Origin: Membranipora membranacea
Lineage: Eukaryota > Bryozoa > Gymnolaemata > Cheilostomatida > Membraniporidae
Assembly: GCA_914767715.1 (NCBI GenBank)
Contig: OU612068.1
Span: 30,688,001 to 30,752,000, forward strand
DNA: 64,000 bases
Reading direction: 5' to 3'
Shown: one piece after another, positions 12,143 to 23,100 of the stretch
Layout: every line of letters starts with the position of its first letter
Numbering within the stretch: the stretch's first letter is position 1
Translations under genes and position numbers: made by a program
Notes under the pieces: model-generated
Seen by the model: only the letters and a program-made list of their open reading frames with translations
Told to the model about the DNA's origin: nothing
Databases searched by the model: none

Positions 12143-14201
12143 CTGTAAAAATTGAATAATGATTATGCAAAACTCATACGAACAAACAGAATACGACCAT
12201 CGTGAATCTCGTGCGGAAACTAGAGTGTGAAATATCTCAACTAGGGCTGAAATTATTTATAAGGGTACTTAGTGTAGTAGTATGTCAATTGACAACAATA
12301 GATTGGCATCGGCTCTCAGATGAAATTGACATGAGTGAAGTATGCGCTTGAAAGTAGAAATTGAATAGTAACAAGACCATCCAGACTACACGATCCAATA
12401 TGGATAAAACCCCTAGCTCCAACTTGCAAATATGTATGCCTCTGAACTCTGTAATTCTAGGTTCTTCCCTTATAGCACAAATAATGATATATCCTCTCTT
12501 ACCTATCCTGTTAAAGTCTGTTTGGTGTCTGATGAATAATGTACTAGTGTGTGCTACTAAACAATTTATAAAAAAAATCTGCACAACAACTGAAATAGTA
12601 TGAAATGATAGGTTGGGTTACTACACAACCTTGATGTAGCTACATCACAACACAGACTAAATCATTTATCAACTATACATCATAATCTGACTGCTTACTG
12701 CTTGAGTCATGCACTCAATAAACTAATAACAACAAAGAATCTGATTGGTCAATAACATATAATTGACCAATGAGGCATTACATCATATTCTAAGAGCCAA
12801 TCAGCAATGAGGAAAATATTAAAAGGTGCTGGAGCTGAATGTTGCACAAGTTTTATGAAAAATGTTGGCTGTAAGGTAGTATAAATATTATTAATCCCAG
12901 CAGGTACTACTGCATATTTATGTACCAAATGGAGTGAGTGAATTTTCTTGATGTAGAAAGATTCAATGATAAATAATTTTGTAATGAAATGTATGAACAT
13001 TACACACTGTCAGAGAATACACCTTACGAACCAATCTATATTGAGGGAGGATAAATAGATAAAAATGCAATTAGTCTATTACGCATCTGCGTTTAATTCA
13101 TAGATAATTTTTAACGAGCCAACATACATCTATACCCCTACACCTGTACAGTTTTTGTTCATACTTAGCTCTACCTAGGTAGAAAATGTCTTGCTCTATG
13201 TTTAGTAAGTAATGCTTCACAGATCTGTAATTAGCGTTCATTAGTCTAGAAATGTTTCAAACATTCAATAAGGTCATTAGTAAACTCCTTATTAGGAAGG
13301 AGGCCTGCTTAACAAATACCCTGCATACTCAAGTACCAGGCTTTGTAATTTGATACCAATTACAGAAGCAAGGTATATAGATCAGTGAGAGGTAGACAAC
13401 TCTTATGATTGACTCCATGAAAGCAACGTTAAACCCGCTAAATCCTGATTAAACTAGGAATATGAGTTATATGAATGTGAGTATGATACTCATACAAACT
13501 TTTTATGGGTGGCCCAAAGTTGAGCAGACAGGGAACATATCATTCGATGAAATATACTCAATATAATTTGAATAAGATTTCACATCTCATATGGGATCAA
13601 AATATTACTTCATTGAAACAACTTTGTGTGATTAATTTGGTTATCAAAAACATTTCTTCAAAAATGCGGCTAATTAGTACTCAAATGGAATAGTATAGAG
13701 TTTATCTTATCATCCATGTTTATTACTTCAATACTCATGAGGAGGAAATAAACATCTTTGCAAAAATAGGTGAGTAAACTCGAGACACACACGCTACACT
13801 ATTAATCTGGGTAAGATTAAGACACACAGAGCAATTCAGTAACATTCTTTTCATTTATCTCACAGAAAAAAAACTAACAGCAGTTACAATGGGGACAATC
13901 ATTGGAAAAGTTTCATATTTGTCTCTACATTATCAAAACTCGGCTGACATAAAACCAATTAAAATAGCGTAACAGTTTCTAGCAGTAGTGGAGGGTGTGT
14001 TTCTAAGGTAGCTGACAATAGTGACAGTAAGCAGAGAATTTAGATGGGAGATAGTTGTTGATACTCAGCTGGTTGCTATGACGTTTAAACAACCTATGAC
14101 TGTTCAGTGTGTTCCGTCTTACTGCTATGTAAAAATCATTGTCTCCTCAAATCCGACTGACAATGCACAGCAGCTAATGATTCCGCTAATGTCTTCAACA
14201 T
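12143..14201. other. Intergenic region between the giant kinase gene 3' end and the LamGL gene
   Basis: Both neighbours are on the minus strand. About 2 kb lies between the poly(A) signal of the upstream giant gene and the acceptor of the LamGL start exon. The promoter and at least one 5' UTR exon of the LamGL gene should be here, because the start exon begins at a splice acceptor, but I cannot locate them by sequence alone. Confidence 0.5.
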
Positions 14202-14207
14202 TTTATT
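14202..14207 (-). terminator. Poly(A) signal AATAAA of the giant kinase gene
   Basis: AATAAA on the minus strand lies about 150 nt after the TAA stop codon at 14357-14355. It is the first canonical signal downstream and fits a short 3' UTR. Confidence 0.65.
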
Positions 14208-14354
14208 GAATCTAGCATAGTAACTATGGAAACTGGTGTAATTTCCTGAATCAATCTTTATACTGATATTACATGACAGCGACTTATGAATCACTGTAAA
14301 ATGAAGAATCTCATAAGTTTTTGGTTCCATTGTTTGTTTGTTCTTCTTCCTTAG

Positions 14355-17126
14355 TTACCATACAACAGGTTCGACTTTGAGTAGTGAGGTCCTGAGCAAG
14401 TGGAGTCTAGTCACAAGCTCATGGAAGTTGACGGCAGGGAAAACGATCTCATCAGATTTCTGATGTAGATGATGTCCGACATCGAGCCACTGATGGCTGA
14501 CCGCCTCATCGACTTCCATTCTATTACTAAAAAACATAAGAATAATATGGAGCACATCAGATCTTTTACTTTCTTATTATGTATATTAAAAATAGTCATC
14601 TCTCTGAGACTTATCATACACCCATTGTAAATTTGTACTGATTTTTTAACCAGGGCAGAATTTTTTCAATTGAAGGTTATTACATCATAAATCCTCTGCT
14701 ATATAGTTACATCCTTGCTCTGTCAAACAAACAAGTGCATTCATTGTAAATATTCTACATTCCCAACATTCACATTTGGATATGATAAAACCTCAGCAGA
14801 AACGCTTCACGTAAACATGCAGGATACAGCTGCTGTTTGTAAAGTGATGTCATTCTTGCCGCATACAAACATGTATGTCTGTGCAAACTGGTAAGTGGTA
14901 AAAAATGCCAAGTTCACATCATGGGGGATTGGAGTCGTTTTCTCTTGTTTAAATGGGACATAACTACACTTATACAGTTCTGTGTTGTCTTACTTACCCA
15001 GGTACACGTTTGAGACAGTGATATATAAACTTATGAGCGCTCTCAGACGAGTTAGGATGTACACTGGATATCCTAAATCTGAGATACTGTATCCTACTTA
15101 TCGTATCCTCATCTGAATCACCATGGAACGGAGATTTACCGCTTAATCTAATAATGAAATTATTAAATTAGTGAGTCATAGAATATAACATACATATACT
15201 CCTGCATCATGTAAACAAAATAATATCTGGACGTTTGATCTGTCTTCACATTATGAACAATCAGCCACCATTATTTTAAGATATAATTACATAATTTTAG
15301 GTACTTTGATATTTTTCTGGTGAAGGGGAATAACTAATTTTGGAGCACAATACTCCTGGTGAGGGGGCTTTGAAGATGAGATCATGACTATGCCATACTA
15401 TCTACAATGTACTCTTGTTCAAATGTGGGAATCTTAGTAGGATATGCGTGTAAGTATCATGGAAATAATTCTATATATTGTACTTACAGCACCAGCGCAC
15501 ATAGCCCTAGTCCCCACAGGTCAACGCTTTTACCTATACCTTCATTCATCACCACCTCTGGGGCTACAAAGTGATAAACAACATTCCATTAAACAAATAT
15601 CTGTTGAGATGCTGCCGCTGCCGGCGGATATAAACCCATCATCCTATCATATACAAAACAAACAAGAGCAGCACTCAGAATTTCAATTGGTTGAGTTACG
15701 CAAAAGTGTTATGAAATAATAATTCTGGTATTGCTTATATTTATACCATCCCGATTCACATACCTAAGAATTCAGTGTATATAGACGAGATTGGCTCGTT
15801 GTTATCTCCTACTTTTCTAGCCTGAGAGAAATCAGCCAGAACAACCTTCGATCCATTCAATGATGACATCATCATATTACATGGGTGCACGCTGCCGTGT
15901 ATAATATCGCGATGATGTAAGTACTCGACAGCATTACACAGCTGAATCATAACCTCAGTCACAAATCCTGCAATAGTGACAGCGATTAAAATAAACACTG
16001 TGATTAATCAAGGATCTTGACCACAGGTCAGTGATTCAATTTTATCAATTAGGAGAGTCAAAATCCTCATTATACTGTACTGGTGTACTGTAACAGTGGT
16101 AGGAGTTCTGATTTTGAAATAAGAGAGATTAAGTCGGATAGCCAATGACAAGTTTGTCAATACATGCTGGTGAAGACCATGATCCTATTTAATAAAATGT
16201 GGTTAAATTCAGGTGTATTATTAATCATAACAGAGTTGGGTCTGATCTGAGTGGTGTTCAGTTAAATCGACTTTCCTGACAGGCCTCAAGCTCGACACAA
16301 AACTCACAAGCGTCACCTGGTGGAGTAAACTATGAACATTTGACTTTAGAAATTCACACAGGAGAATGTAATGATTATACTGATTATACTATCTGGTTTC
16401 AATTTTTGAATTCATACAAGCTATACTTACTCTCTGTGTAAGTAGCTTTCCTAGCGAGTCGCTGTATGATATTTTCATGACTCATGTTCCTGTATATAAG
16501 TGTATATTGGGTGGGCATATCGTAGAGGTCGTACAGTCGCTGTATGTGACGATGATGTAATAACTTGGTAATGGCTATCTCAGTGTCTGCAGCTGATGTG
16601 TGACCTCTGACCCCAGCTAGGTACCACTTCTTAGTGTCCTTCCTGCGACACTTGTACAGAGGCCCATTACTAAACCTGGATAGAAATACCAGAAAATGGA
16701 CATGGTTCATTTTAGAAGTTATGGTATCTCATTGAGTAGTAAGACATATTTTAGTACTATGGGCTTGTTTGAGACATAAACTCCCTGCTTTCATCAAGTT
16801 TATTTACATTCAAATCTTACTATTGTGATAATACAGAAATGTTGATATTGCTGAAATATCAAAACTTAGATGAAGACCTTAGCAATGTTATTTTAGTGTC
16901 TTTCAGACTTACGTGTGGACGACGTCATTGGTAAACCAGTACAGATCTTCAGCTCTATCAGTTTTAGGTTCTACCTCATCGATATTATCACACATAGAAC
17001 TACGACGACTATGCAGAGGAGACAGGAGCTCAACTCCTAACCCGACACCGGCTCCTTCCATCGGAGGGCTCAGAGACAGATTGACACACTGTTCCATGTC
17101 CTTTGTGTATTTGACATCCTCAGTAC
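14355..17126 (-). other. Exons for kinase-like domain 2 and C-terminus
   Basis: Exons are 17126-16913, 16675-16431, 15967-15764, 15563-15488, 15147-14998 and 14526-14355. No Gly-rich loop is visible. The VAIK-lysine region reads K-W-Y-L-A-G-V-R-G, without an aligned Lys. The C-helix Glu is plausible (T-E-I-A-I-T-K-L-L). The catalytic loop reads [10 protein letters not shown] instead of HRDLKPEN, so the base Asp is Ser and the Lys is His, while the Asn is kept. The metal site reads A-D-F-S (DFG to DFS). A-P-E-V-V and D-L-W-G-L-G are conserved, so the fold should be intact. The protein ends P-V-V-W shortly after the last helix, with no tail. Confidence 0.85.
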
Positions 17127-20100
17127 CTACACATTACACAACAGCTTTGAGAGTTTCTGGTATAACAATTATATGGACAATATGACCTGGGATATTGGCA
17201 TACACATGAATACTGGTATACTAATAGTATTTGTAGTATATGTTTATGGAGATTTGAGATAGAGATACTCATGCTATTGATATCTTTATGTGATACACAT
17301 ACATGTATCCTGCAGGTACATACCTTCTCGTTTGGTCCTTATCTCAGGAGAAGCCCAGCTGTAGGAGCTGTAACCGAAGTCATTAATGGCTGATACTCTG
17401 AATCTGTACATAGAAGATGGGCTCAGTCCATCTATGATAGCCGAGCAGCACTGGGTGAAGTGACACACAATCCATCTATCACTGTCTGTAATATACAAGG
17501 CAATATTCGAATTACAAATCTTTCATGAATTCGAATCTTTCATGTAAAATCATCACTGTGTAATACCAGTTCATACTCAAATAATCTCAGGCAGGCTTTC
17601 TTTCCTCATGGAATAAAAATAACGATTAGTTTTGCATTTTGCATGTTGAACCATTGAAAGAAGTTGCACAGCGTAATCATTACCTTGTGGTTTGCAGTCG
17701 ACCTTGAACCTTCTGATAGAACTGTTTCCGTCATGTTTTGGCTCCGACCAGACAATGTATGCCTGTGTATCCCAGACTTTAGAGGCTACAGGTCGGCCTG
17801 GCGCTCCGGGTACATCTGGACAGAGGAAATGAAAAAACTCATCAGATGGGGAATATTGATACACAAACTCTAAAGTTGATTTTTATGCTATTTTGTCAGC
17901 GTTATCAATTATCAGAAGTTGTGTTTCTCAAATATCTTGTAAGAGCACACAACTATCAGGTAGAAAAAGAAGGATTGGCAAACATCTACCTTCCTATATC
18001 ACCTCACAACATAATACAAGTTAATTTGTCCTAGCCTCACCTCCGACAAGCATCCTAGCCTTAGTTCTTGCAGTGCCGGCCTTTTTACCCCACACAGTAC
18101 ACTTATAAACGCCAGCATCTGTGGGTACTGCGCTCTTTATCTCCATCGTCTGCTTGCCATCCTTAGCGTAGGCAAATGTGAAGCGATCACTGAGACAAAT
18201 AAGAGGATGCAGTGAGGATATTGTAAATGCATAATTTTATGAATATAATTTTATCAAAATTGTATTATTTCAATTTCAGTATACTTTTATTAATATCTTT
18301 AAACCACAGATATTGCGACAGCATCTTATGATGATGTTACTGGTATAAATATTAGCAAATATTAACAAAAACATTATTTGTGACCAGTTAGAGGCAGGGA
18401 ATAAAGAGCGTTGGTTGTGTACCTGTTTATAGGTCATACTTGTGGGAAAAAATATGTGACAAAGCCGTATCTCTCGGCCCTCACACCTACCTGACAAGTA
18501 CAGTATTCTTCTCAATATCTCCCATAAGTAGTTCATCATTTCTGTACCAGTGTGCAACAACATCGGAGTCATCTCCCTCAACTTCACATTCCATCACTAT
18601 CGCCTCTCCAACCTTCAGGGCTTTGGTTTCTAACTTCTGTCTAAATATTATGCCAGCTACAAAAGAAATAAAATATCATATTGATAATCAGAATTAACCT
18701 GTTGATGGTGAATATTCAGTTATAGCAATCTTCTATGTCTTTCATCCTACAATTTTTAATTTTAACAGTTAATATTTACAACAGATTGTCTTGTTACTGC
18801 AGAAGCTGGCTTGTTGTGTCGGTGTCGGCTCTTTGCTCGGTTGCATGCCACATGGGGAGCCTCTATGTCTTCAAAGTTTTTATTGATGCAGGTGTGATAT
18901 CTAAGTTGTTTCAACCTAATCACTACCCTCATTTTGCCACCACAGTTACGGCTTGAAACAATAAACCTACATTTAGGTTCAGGAGCTACACCTGATGCTT
19001 CAGAAGCCTGCTGTTCTATGTAAGCTAATCCCTGATTAGCCAGATTCACCAGATCCTCACGAGTGAGCCTCACTTTCATCACTTCCTCCGTTGATACTCC
19101 CGGTAATTCTCTAGTGCGAAGAGTTCGAGCCATCCAATGTGAATCAAATTCCTCTACCACTTCCTAAATCACCAAACATAAGACTTGTAAGAGCAAGATG
19201 AGGGTAGAACCTAATTACATAACAACAAAGGGTGAAAGAATGGCATCATGGAATTTTTATTAGCGTCCGGGTAAAAGACAAGACAGTTTTCACAATATCT
19301 GACATGCTCAATCACAAGTTACAGTATATGGTAGTAAATTTGACAGCGGAATTTCAGGAGTATCAAATTGAGTCACCATCATGCATCAAACAAGACTTTG
19401 GTGAGAAAATATGCAACTGTGTTGTATAAGATTTTCTAATGAGAGGCAGAGGTTGGGACTCAATGACAAAGTCTCTTTACCTTAATCTCAGAAGTGGTAG
19501 AGCCCTGGAGAAAGTTCCAAGTCATCATGATAAACAAATAATGTAATATAGATAAATTGAATGACTTTAATCCATATCCATTCTGCTTTGTGAAAGATAT
19601 TTCACTCAGCTTAAGACTGTACAAAGATGGAAGACTCGATATCAGGTGTTGAAGATAACTATGCCAGTTGTCATTACCTGATGAAAGTGTTTTCTGTATT
19701 CTCTCAATCTGATTGGTAGATCTAACTCCCTGATGGGTATGAGGTAGGTGCTGTGATCATGTTTGTACTTAGCGAACCAATCTACTAGCCATGCCTCCTC
19801 TTCTGCAGATGAACTCTTCTCTCTGATAATGTCAGCTTCGTTCTTTGAATCAGAACTTGCCTCTGCCTCCTGCCTACTCTAAAAACACACGAATTGAGTC
19901 CATTTTGCGGCGCTATGTAGTTGAAACTGAAATATGAAACAGACGATGAAAAAATCAACTAAATGTGCCATCCAATGAGGATAGACCAAAAATTGTTTTG
20001 GCAAAACAATATGATTAGCCTCGTTACCTGTTTAGGTTTGGAGTCGTGTGCTCTCTTAACGAAAGCTTTCACCACCTCGATATCTAGAGGAGTACCCCGG

Positions 20101-23100
20101 TTGGTGTCAGACGCAGATTTAATCCAGGGATGCTTCAGCGCTTCCTCTACACCTCTCCTCTCACTATAATCAAAGGCAGCGCATAACAATTACAGCTTTT
20201 ATTATACATTATATTGCTTTTATATTCATCAGTTTGTCACTCTGGTAGCAGTCAGATTTTTAGGTAGGTAATGCTTCGTTCTGATTGGTTATTCTTACCT
20301 GCATTCTCTCTGTAGTAGTTTAGATATGAAATCTTTAGCTTCAGTTGATACACTATTCAGAGTTGTCATATCCACGCTAATGCTGTCATCCTCATTCATT
20401 GTGGGCACACCACCCAATCTGAATCCAAGAATTATGAGTGATAGACAAAAATAAGCTTGCTTAAAATGCATACGTCTTAAATGATAATGGCTTAGGCTGA
20501 GATAATTGGCCTTGTGTTAACTATTCCTATTTAAAACAATGTAAATTTGAATCTTCAACGAACGTAAATTAACATTAAAACATAAGACATTTTCCAAATC
20601 ATTTGCATTATAGGGCAGCGACAGGTAGTCACAAAGATAACCTGTACAAATGAAACCCTTGCAACCCATAACTTAAAATATTCCACTCAATGTTATGATC
20701 AATATCCAACTTCTGTAACCAATAGTTGATCTTTGACTTTTACTTACAGTATATAAGCGATCACACCGATGTTCCAGGCATCTGACACAAAAGCCACCTC
20801 TCCAGCCATTACTTCAGGAGCACAGTACATAGACTTAGTCCCAGTAAACTTGGCTCTCAATGTGGAGTTGTTCAGCAGACAGCCCGCGTGCCACACATCC
20901 AGCTTCAGGGCTGAGTTAGCCTTATCATAGTAGATGTTCTCCAACTACATTTTGGTAAAATCATACTTAATTAAAACTGACAAGTAACTAAGAGACTCGA
21001 TCAGACTTATGTTCGGAATGCATTTGTTTAATATTTCTACCTTATCTGCCTTCAATGTTTGGTGATGAATCCTGATCCTATGACATTGATGAGTAATATA
21101 AACTTATTTGCAGCTGTAGGTTAGGTCATTGGCCATAGCGGTACGAAATGGACTTACCTGTAAGTTAGGGAGGGATACTCTGGTGGACTTACCTGTAAGT
21201 TACAGGAGAGATACTCTGGTGGTCTTACCTGTAAGTTAGGAAGAGATACTCTGGCGTTGTGTAGATATCTGGTGATATCCAGTAGCTCATAGATACAGTG
21301 AGCTACAAACGATTCAGTCCAGCTAATGTAACTAAATAACTCCTCTAACCAAGTGAGAGTCACTCTGAAATGATATGGGGACAATAATTATAATCCCCGT
21401 CCCAATCGTAAAAGATTCCACCGACCCCACTTTACTCTCATATTTTTTCCCAATTCTTCTTTGATGGAATACAAAAGAAAACAATCTAAAAGAGAGCTTG
21501 AAAATCTTAGAAAAAAAACCATTGAAAGCAAAATATCCTAAACTAAAAAAACATTCATTATTGCAATGTACTCACATTTCATACATGATGACGACCTGAT
21601 GACTATTCTCGATGACGTTGACTAGTTTGATGACGTTATCGTGAGCAGCTGACTGCATAGCTAACATCTGCTGGTGAGCATAATGTCTCACAGCAGGATC
21701 AGGGTTAGTGAATATGCGAGCATACATTGGTATACCTGTCGACTTCTCAATCACTCTGTGTATAGAGCACATCTCCTCCCTGTCAATCAAATCAGGCATA
21801 GAGATATGGGAACTAGTGACGATCACCTATAGGTTAGCGTAGGTACATAGGGCAACCACACACACCACACAGGTATTATAATCAGTGTAATAATGAAGTT
21901 CTGATACCACATTATAAGATATTCACCATCACACTCTCATCAGTTATTTATCTTTTGAGCACAAAAAGAAAGACTGTCTTCCCAGAAGCAGTAAAAGCAG
22001 TTGTCTCCTCTATCACAAGTAGTTACAGGGTAGAAAAGGCAACTTATAAACATGAACGTACCTGATAAGCTCCTCTAATATATAGTAGTAATCCTCCAGC
22101 ATGTATTTCTTCACTGAAACGATACCATCTGATTTGGTGCCCTCTGTAAATAAGTATGAACATGTGATCATTGAAGATGGATCTTGGTTTAGTTATAAGA
22201 AGTATTACTATGATACATTATTTTTTTACATTATCTGTACTTATATTTTCTGGATTTAATAAACGTTATTGGCGGAGGACCCCTTGACTATAACTAACCT
22301 TCTACGAGTATACTGAATGTACAGTGTACACGTCCTGCCTCATTCTCAGCTACTATCTGATAAGTACCAGAGTCTCTGACCAGTGCACCATTTATAGTGA
22401 GACTGTGTAGGTCAGGTCCCTCCTGCTTTACCACACACCTGCTAGCACTGGGTATCAGCTGCCAATCTCTGAAGAACATCACCTGAATAAAAAATGGAAG
22501 TTATAATGTAAGCTAGAAGTTGTATCTTCTTTTTAATTTGTGTAATCAAGATTATGCATGCAGCTTTTTAGTCAAGCTATTGTTCATCCTTTCAGTCAAA
22601 TAGGCTCAAACATCAAGCGGTAAGAGTAGTTAAAGTGTCGAGGAAAGCAAAAAACAACCACTGTTCATATCACAGCTATGCCATTGCAATGAACAAAAAA
22701 AGTAAATTTTTTCGCACAAAGTCATTTTTGAATGATGAAACCTAATCTAAAGTGCGAAAATCCAGGGTCTAGAAGGGTCTACTGTCACGGGTTATCACCA
22801 AAATATCTTTTGACAACGCTACCATTGACCAGTACTGTTTGTTGGTAATTTGTAGGGTAAGTAGAGCAGCCTTGTAACTGTCCTAGTCAAGCCTGGGCTA
22901 GGCTTAATGTTATACTGTAAGTGGATCATCATTTAAATGTGAGTCCGTGACAGGGGAGATAACATACTGTAGACACTTCTAGACCCTGGATTTTCGCATT
23001 TTAAATTAGGTTACATCATTCAATAATGTCCTTGTGCGAAAAAATTTGCTTTTTTTGTTCATTGCAGTGGCAAAGCTTTGATAAGAACAGTGGTTGTTTT

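Larger units (their letters stand above)
19481..22143 (-). other. Exons for kinase-like domain 1 and its tail
   Basis: Exons are 22143-22062, 21812-21576, 21364-21229, 20944-20748, 20418-20299, 20163-20028, 19878-19678 and a 24-nt exon 19504-19481. The start [13 protein letters not shown] fits a kinase N-lobe, but no G-x-G-x-x-G loop follows. The VAIK position reads M-Y-A-R-I-F (Lys to Arg). The catalytic loop aligns as L-P-N-L-Q-L-E-N-I against HRDLKPENI, so the base Asp is Asn. DFG is unrecognisable (L-K-L-D-V-W-H-A-G). C-A-P-E-V-M and D-A-W-N-I-G are kept. The exon ending at 21229 carries a tandemly repeated donor. Confidence 0.85.
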
